Assembly (NCBI GenBank): GCA_030593885.1
Contig: JAUVGH010000004.1
Span: forward strand, 1-64,000
Source: Methanomassiliicoccales archaeon
GTDB lineage: Archaea > Thermoplasmatota > Thermoplasmata > RBG-16-68-12 > SOIM01
Direction of reading: 5' to 3'
Length of the DNA: 64,000 bases
Both the position numbers and the translations under genes were made by a program. The number at the start of each line of letters is the position of its first letter. Within the stretch, counting starts at the first letter, position 1. Below, in pieces: positions 58,942-64,000 of this stretch. Below the pieces are notes generated by a model. The model ran no database searches and was not told the DNA's origin. It was given only the letters and a program-made list of their open reading frames with translations.

Positions 58942-59340
58942 TTGTATCGAGTCGCCTTTCCGAGATACGTGTTCCGTGTTGTCGTCAGGACGATATGCAG
59001 GCCCACCGAGAACCTCGATATGGTGATGAGGAGCATGTTAAACATCTTTCCCGATCTTCAGATCGAAGTGGCCGATGAAGAGCTCGTAGGAACCTCCGGA
59101 TCGGTCGATAATCTCGAGGAGCTATTGAGAAAACAGAAGATAAGGTCCGCAGCAAGGACCGTCTTTCGCAGGTCTGTCGAAGGCGACAAGCTCAGGTTCC
59201 GATTGAACAAGCAGGTCGCATGCGTCGGCAAGGTGAATTTCGCCGAGAGCTCCCCGTTGGGCGACATTGAGGTGACCATCGAGGACGACGATATCGAAGG
59301 GCTCATAGACAGGATCGCGCCCCGATTGCAGGAGGGCTAG
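58942..59340 (+). CDS. UPF0201-type archaeal protein
   Basis: VVRTICRPTENLDMVMRSMLNIFPDLQIEV...LEELLRKQKIRSAARTVF...FRLNKQVACVGKVNFAESSPLGDIEVTI. Confidence 0.75.
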   Translation: MYRVAFPRYVFRVVVRTICRPTENLDMVMRSMLNIFPDLQIEVADEELVGTSGSVDNLEELLRKQKIRSAARTVFRRSVEGDKLRFRLNKQVACVGKVNFAESSPLGDIEVTIEDDDIEGLIDRIAPRLQEG

Positions 59341-59341
59341 A

Positions 59342-60103
59342 ATGATCTCGGTCTCTTCTTACGCTGCGCTCTCACCCTTGGCCCTCGAGGAAGCCTTCAA
59401 GCTTGTATCCAGGGACTTCGACGGGTGGGAGATCGTGGGGGAAGGCGTACACACCATTACGGACATCCTGCCGGAGCTTGAGAGGCTCATCCCGTCCTAC
59501 GACCTGCAGCTGTCCCTCCACGCGCCATTCTCGGATGTGAACATCGGTTCGTTCAATTCGAGGATACGGGAGGAAGCCCTGAGGCAGGTGATCGAGGCCA
59601 TCCAGGTCGCCGATGGCGTGGGAATGAAGACGGCCACCGTCCATCCGGGTTTCTTTTCTCCTCTCAGCTTCTCCAGTCCAAAGAAGGTCTTGGACATCAC
59701 CCGAGAATCCATACGGCTGATCGATTCCAGCATTCAGGGACTGGGGATAAAGGTCGGAGTGGAGAATATGCCAAATATGGTCGTCACCACCTGCCATAGG
59801 GTCCAGGACCTGCTCTACGTGATCGATGGTACCGACATTGGAATATGCTTTGACGTTGGTCATGCGAACACCACCGGCGAAACTGAGAACTTCCTTCAAT
59901 ACTCGGACAGGTTCCTCAACGTTCATCTCCACGACAACGACGGTGGGAGCGATCCCCACCTGCCCATGGGCGCCGGTACGGTCGATTTTGAATCCGTCAT
60001 CGGAGAACTCTCGGATTACACAGGGACCTTCGTGCTTGAATCGAGGTCATACGACGATGCCCTGGCCGGAAAGGCTTTTCTGGAGAAGCTTCTCGCTAGG
60101 TGA
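59342..60103 (+). CDS. Sugar phosphate isomerase/epimerase-like TIM barrel
   Basis: LQLSLHAPFSDVNIGSFN, VGVENMPNM, ICFDVGHANTTG, FLNVHLHDNDGGSDPHLPMGAGTVDF. Confidence 0.88.
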   Translation: MISVSSYAALSPLALEEAFKLVSRDFDGWEIVGEGVHTITDILPELERLIPSYDLQLSLHAPFSDVNIGSFNSRIREEALRQVIEAIQVADGVGMKTATVHPGFFSPLSFSSPKKVLDITRESIRLIDSSIQGLGIKVGVENMPNMVVTTCHRVQDLLYVIDGTDIGICFDVGHANTTGETENFLQYSDRFLNVHLHDNDGGSDPHLPMGAGTVDFESVIGELSDYTGTFVLESRSYDDALAGKAFLEKLLAR

Positions 60104-61412
60104 TGTAGCCGCACCTGAGGCAATGGAAGTGTCCGTCCTTGTATGTAGCCGCTCTCCAGGCGCATCTCGGACAAGCGTATCCCGTCTGAGTTTGTTGCTG
60201 AGGCATCTGGGTCTGCGGTCCTGGTTGCGCCTGTCCTGCCTCCAGCGTCCTCGCGGTCGACTGGGCGGTCCGGAACATCCTCATCACGAACGTCACCGTC
60301 AGCACCAATCCAACAAAAGCGACGAATAGGGTGAAGATCACCCCCAAGGTCAGAAGCGGCAAGTTCCCTGTGACCGATGCCAGGTAGTTCAGCGCAATGT
60401 TGTAGTTCCATATGAAGTGGAACATGATGGAGGCGATTATCCCCTTTTTCAGGAAGAGGTATCCGAGTATCAGACCCCCCACGAACAAGGGAGGGAAGAC
60501 CCACGGACCGCCGCTGAAGGTGTGAGCCGCGCCGAACATTATCGCAGAGAACAGGAGGAAGGTCAGTTCAAGTACTCCAAGTTTGAAACCTCCGCCGATG
60601 AAGTATCTCAACGGGCGGTCCACCATCTTGTTCCTTACCAGGGCTATCACGAAAAGGGGCACACCGATCAGAAGCGTCCTTGAGATCAGCTCCTCCCACA
60701 CCGCAGCACTTGAGACCAGAGAAAGGAAGAACCAGGGCGGACTTATCTCGGTCTCTGTCGGCAAGACCCCTTCCCCGAACAGGATCAGGATGACCAAGTT
60801 GTATCCCACGTTGAAGAAGATCCCGAATGCGAAAAGCTGTCCGATCCTCAGCAAGGTGCTCTTGGACCTGACCGAGAACCAGCCTTTTTTGAGAGCCCTC
60901 TTGAAGTCGTCAATCACGACCGGCATGTCCTTGTAGAACAGCCAGAAGAAGCACGATGAGATGACCACCACCACGAACAGGTAGTAGACCAAGAACGCAA
61001 AGCCGCCGAACGGTTCCAGTATGGATATTGGTGCGGGCGTGATGATCAGGAGCGCCATCTTGCAGTCCGCACACGCATCTTCCAGTATTCCGGGAACTAT
61101 CTCCGAGAGACCTCCCCACAGGAGCCCCATGAAGATCAGCACAGCGGCCAGGAAGATGCCGAAGTACAGGATCATGGAACCCGCGAATATCTTCCCGAAG
61201 TCGTCACCCGACCTGGTGGGCGCAGTATACTGGTAGATGACCGGACCTGTCGGTGTCTGCTGCAGTCCGCAGTGCGAGCAGAAAGAACCCCTCATGAGAT
61301 GACCGCACCTCGGGCAACGCGTTTCAACACGGGGAGCCGGAGCCTTGGCGGGAGCGCCGCAATTGGTACAATAAGTTCCTTCAAACTCAACTCCACACCT
61401 GGTACAATACAT
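60096..61412 (-). CDS. CPBP-family intramembrane (CAAX-type) protease with N- and C-terminal zinc ribbons
   Basis: MYCTRCGVEFEGTYCTNCG, CPRCGHLMRGSFCSHCG; WEELISRTLLIG, FGAAHTFSG, FHFIWNYN; CPRCAWRAATYKDGHFHCLRCGYIT. Confidence 0.85.
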   Translation of the reverse strand: MYCTRCGVEFEGTYCTNCGAPAKAPAPRVETRCPRCGHLMRGSFCSHCGLQQTPTGPVIYQYTAPTRSGDDFGKIFAGSMILYFGIFLAAVLIFMGLLWGGLSEIVPGILEDACADCKMALLIITPAPISILEPFGGFAFLVYYLFVVVVISSCFFWLFYKDMPVVIDDFKRALKKGWFSVRSKSTLLRIGQLFAFGIFFNVGYNLVILILFGEGVLPTETEISPPWFFLSLVSSAAVWEELISRTLLIGVPLFVIALVRNKMVDRPLRYFIGGGFKLGVLELTFLLFSAIMFGAAHTFSGGPWVFPPLFVGGLILGYLFLKKGIIASIMFHFIWNYNIALNYLASVTGNLPLLTLGVIFTLFVAFVGLVLTVTFVMRMFRTAQSTARTLEAGQAQPGPQTQMPQQQTQTGYACPRCAWRAATYKDGHFHCLRCGYIT

Positions 61413-61616
61413 CCGGTTTACGATAGTTGGTGGCATATTTAATCTGTATGGTTTCAGTATCTGGAAGGTCTCTCAAAGCCGCGTTCTGGCTGTCCATAAC
61501 TCCCAAATATTTATAAGCCCGAAAAATAGTCAAGGGTAGCTCATAAGTGCGACAACGGAAAACAATGCACGCAGCGGTCCTTGACAACCGTGTGCGTGAC
61601 GGACGGAGGCACTAAA

Positions 61617-61865
61617 ATGGAACCAGAAAGAAGAGGAGACGTCAAATTCGAGACCGTGAGCGCTGACACAGTGGCTTTTGGAAAGAACAATTTCCTAGAG
61701 GTGGCCAGGAAGAAGGCCATAACAGAAGATGGCGAGAACGAGTTCATCTCCCTCTCGAGAGGTTATTATCTTTCCGACGGAAGCGCCCGGTTCAAGAGGT
61801 CTCTCACCATACCCGACGAAGAGGAAATAAAGGAATTCGTGGCAGAGAAGATCAGAACGCTCTAA
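61617..61865 (+). CDS. Small conserved archaeal hypothetical protein
   Basis: MEPERRGDVKFETVSADTVAFGKNNFLEVARKKAITEDGENEFISLSRGYYLSDGSARFKRSLTIPDEEEIKEFVAEKIRTL; SD ggacggagg upstream. Confidence 0.75.
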   Translation: MEPERRGDVKFETVSADTVAFGKNNFLEVARKKAITEDGENEFISLSRGYYLSDGSARFKRSLTIPDEEEIKEFVAEKIRTL

Positions 61866-62343
61866 GATAAGTGCAGACCTGTTCTATCATATGATTGTCG
61901 GAGGGTCGATAGATGAGCCCATGGTCTTTGGTATCTGGTATTCTCAATGATGATAACCACCCAGGGATTATATACTGCTGAGCCGATTGATGGACGAAAT
62001 CTCAGAGGGGGCGAATCAAGGACTGGTCGGTTTCAACCTTAGGCTCATGGAGGAGGATTTTTTTGGCCAATATTAGTCCTATGCCTTCCGCTACGCCCTC
62101 CTCCTATCTTTCTTCTCAAATGATCGATTTCTGATGTCCCCTCAACGGGATGAACTCCCCTCAGGCCTTCGCGACCGTCATCTGGCCCTTGATCGAAGTA
62201 GACATTTTCTTGACTTTCGAGAAGTACTCAGGTAGCCTGGATTCGTCAAGTTTCCCACGAAGACCTCTGCAACACTTTCCACAGTCTGGGATGCATTCGA
62301 ATGTTCTTCTCTCGCCCATTGTTTTCTGGATGGATTTCTGAAT

Positions 62344-62946
62344 ATGAAATCGTTTCGGGGAAATGCTTATGGCTTGATGAATCAATCAACCCCGGAGGGA
62401 ATGACGAACGCTTCAGGGGAGAGGGAAAGCTCTGGATATGGAGCGGAGCAAGCTGGGATGGAACCAGAGAGCGCTGAGGAAACATGGTTGAAAAACAACA
62501 TATTCTACACTACGCGAAGAGCTGGGAGGATAATGTTCGCTGGCCTAATGATATTCTCAGTAGTATTGAGTTCCCTTGCATTTGTACAAACAGGCAAGCC
62601 AGAGGCTCTCCTTGTGCCTCTATTTATGTTTGCAGCATTTGGGCTGTCGTATTGGGGCGTTTTCATGGTTCCTCAGTATGTCCGAATACGTGAAGATGGT
62701 ATCCAATTGCGGTACAACCGTTTACATTCGGACAAGATGTTCCAGTGGGAAGGAATCAAGGTCGTTAATGCTCAGAAGATGCCCCGTGACCTAGTAAGAA
62801 AGCCTGAGAGGTTCCTATTGACATTCCTTGACGGAAGGGACAAGAAATTGTCGATTCTTCCCATCCCACTCGCCCCTGACATCTTTGAGAGAGTCTACTG
62901 GTTCTCAAAGAAAGAGAGACCGAGCATCAGTTGGCGGCTCACGTAG
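62344..62946 (+). CDS. Hypothetical membrane protein with PH-like domain
   Basis: Two TM segments then VRIREDGIQLRYNRLHSDKMFQWEGIKVVN. Confidence 0.6.
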   Translation: MKSFRGNAYGLMNQSTPEGMTNASGERESSGYGAEQAGMEPESAEETWLKNNIFYTTRRAGRIMFAGLMIFSVVLSSLAFVQTGKPEALLVPLFMFAAFGLSYWGVFMVPQYVRIREDGIQLRYNRLHSDKMFQWEGIKVVNAQKMPRDLVRKPERFLLTFLDGRDKKLSILPIPLAPDIFERVYWFSKKERPSISWRLT

Positions 62947-62956
62947 CAGAACGTCT

Positions 62957-63292
62957 CTACAATCGTTTCTTCCCACCAATTGTCCCAATTTCGGAAAACT
63001 GACTGGTGGAGCGATTGGAAGAATCGGAAATGTCATCCACCGATTGCCCCACCAATAGATCATCATCGAGCCCTAACCTCTCCTTCTGTAGTTCCCAAGG
63101 TATCTCCCAGAATGGGAGTTCGGGAAGAACCTTCAACTTCATAACGCATTTCCTTCTTGGTCGCATGGAAAACAGGCAGAACGATCCGAAGAGCCCCTTC
63201 TGATGGCACAAACGTGTGATCTGCTCATTAGTGGGAAGCTCACCAAATATCGCCACTTGTCGAATGCCCCTCTGTTTGTAGTGCATCAGCAC
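62957..63292 (-). CDS. Hypothetical protein
   Basis: 111 aa ORF in the gap between genes; no family recognised. Confidence 0.35.
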   Translation of the reverse strand: MLMHYKQRGIRQVAIFGELPTNEQITRLCHQKGLFGSFCLFSMRPRRKCVMKLKVLPELPFWEIPWELQKERLGLDDDLLVGQSVDDISDSSNRSTSQFSEIGTIGGKKRL

Positions 63293-63392
63293 GTACTTCT
63301 GCTCCTCAGCTGATAAGTCTGGTGAATGTGGCGCTATGGGCCAGGAAGAAGTGTTTCCTCAACAGATCAGAGGTCGATATCTCCCGGACCGA

Positions 63393-63713
63393 CTAGCCAA
63401 AAAGTAGGCCCATTCCCCCTTCCGCCTCTGCTTCCTTATCCTTGATATTCTTGAAGATGGACTCCGCATCTTTACCTTCCAGCTTGTCCCCGACTTCCTT
63501 GAAGAGCTCGTCCGCCTTCTCCAGAGCTTCCTCGCTCCCCTCTATGAGAACATACGTCTCCTTGCCCTTCATCGAGAGCGCTGCAGCGTCTCGCATCGTG
63601 ATGCTCTGTCGGCTTACCAGGTCGTCCTTCAGCAGTTGATCGATCTTCCCCTTGTTCTCGACCGGGACCTTGAAGATTGCGTGCATTAGATCTCCTCTCC
63701 CGTTCAATGCCAT
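63393..63713 (-). CDS. Small conserved-type hypothetical protein (start possibly at the internal MHAIFKV)
   Basis: MHAIFKVPVENKGKIDQLLKDDLVSRQSITMRDAAALSMKGKETYVLIEGSEEALEKADELF. Confidence 0.65.
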   Translation of the reverse strand: MALNGRGDLMHAIFKVPVENKGKIDQLLKDDLVSRQSITMRDAAALSMKGKETYVLIEGSEEALEKADELFKEVGDKLEGKDAESIFKNIKDKEAEAEGGMGLLFG

Positions 63714-63769
63714 ATTCGGATATAAATATACCTTTCAACTTAAATACTGACTAAGATATCGGTTTCCAG

Positions 63770-64000
63770 ATGAAGGGTCAGGGGCTCATTCACGTTTACA
63801 CTGGCGATGGGAAAGGAAAGACCACTGCCGCGCTTGGCTTGGCCCTGAGGGCTTCAGGTCACGGGCTGAAGGTCTACATCATCCAATTCATGAAGGGCAG
63901 GATAGACTACGGTGAGCTCAAGGCCTGCAAGGACAATCCCAACATTACCATTGAGCAGTTCGGAAGACCCCAGTTCGTGGACAGGGACAACCCCGAGCCA
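63770..64000 (+). CDS. cobA: Cob(I)alamin adenosyltransferase, CobA/BtuR type, partial
   Basis: [43 protein letters not shown]; truncated by window end. Confidence 0.9.
   Translation, partial: MKGQGLIHVYTGDGKGKTTAALGLALRASGHGLKVYIIQFMKGRIDYGELKACKDNPNITIEQFGRPQFVDRDNPEP

Noticed and set aside
61950-62015. Possible C/D-box sRNA (ATGATGA ... CTGA ... TTGATGG)
   Set aside because: C-D' spacing too long (about 24 nt) and no proper terminal D box (CTCAGA only).

Overview
This is an archaeal chromosome window. Gene content is euryarchaeal and possibly Thermoplasmatota-related, but lineage was not tested. Core information-processing genes include MCM, RadB, Orc1/Cdc6, PolD small subunit, Topo VI A and B, NMD3-like, L10e, ValRS, a DRG-family GTPase and one tRNA-Arg(GCG). 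Metabolic genes include split class I fumarase, an isoprenoid cluster (IPK, IDI-2, prenyl synthase, plus a separate mevalonate-type decarboxylase), queD-queC-queE, mfnA, aspartate dehydrogenase, nadE, adenylate kinase, dph2 and archease. The most striking content is a tandem pair of giant secreted and membrane-anchored beta-helix proteins (about 2720 and 2566 aa). They carry a very regular ~130-131-aa four-coil super-repeat, calcium-type DxDxDG repeats and an acidic tail. An accessory stretch (about 38.2-42.4 kb) holds a NosD-like protein, a HEPN-like/nucleotidyltransferase pair flanked by copies of a 21-bp palindrome TTCTGT-N9-ACAGAA, a tRNA 3'-end-like fragment, and a structured intergenic region that may be a non-coding RNA. 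All functional calls are motif and family recognition by eye; no searches were run.
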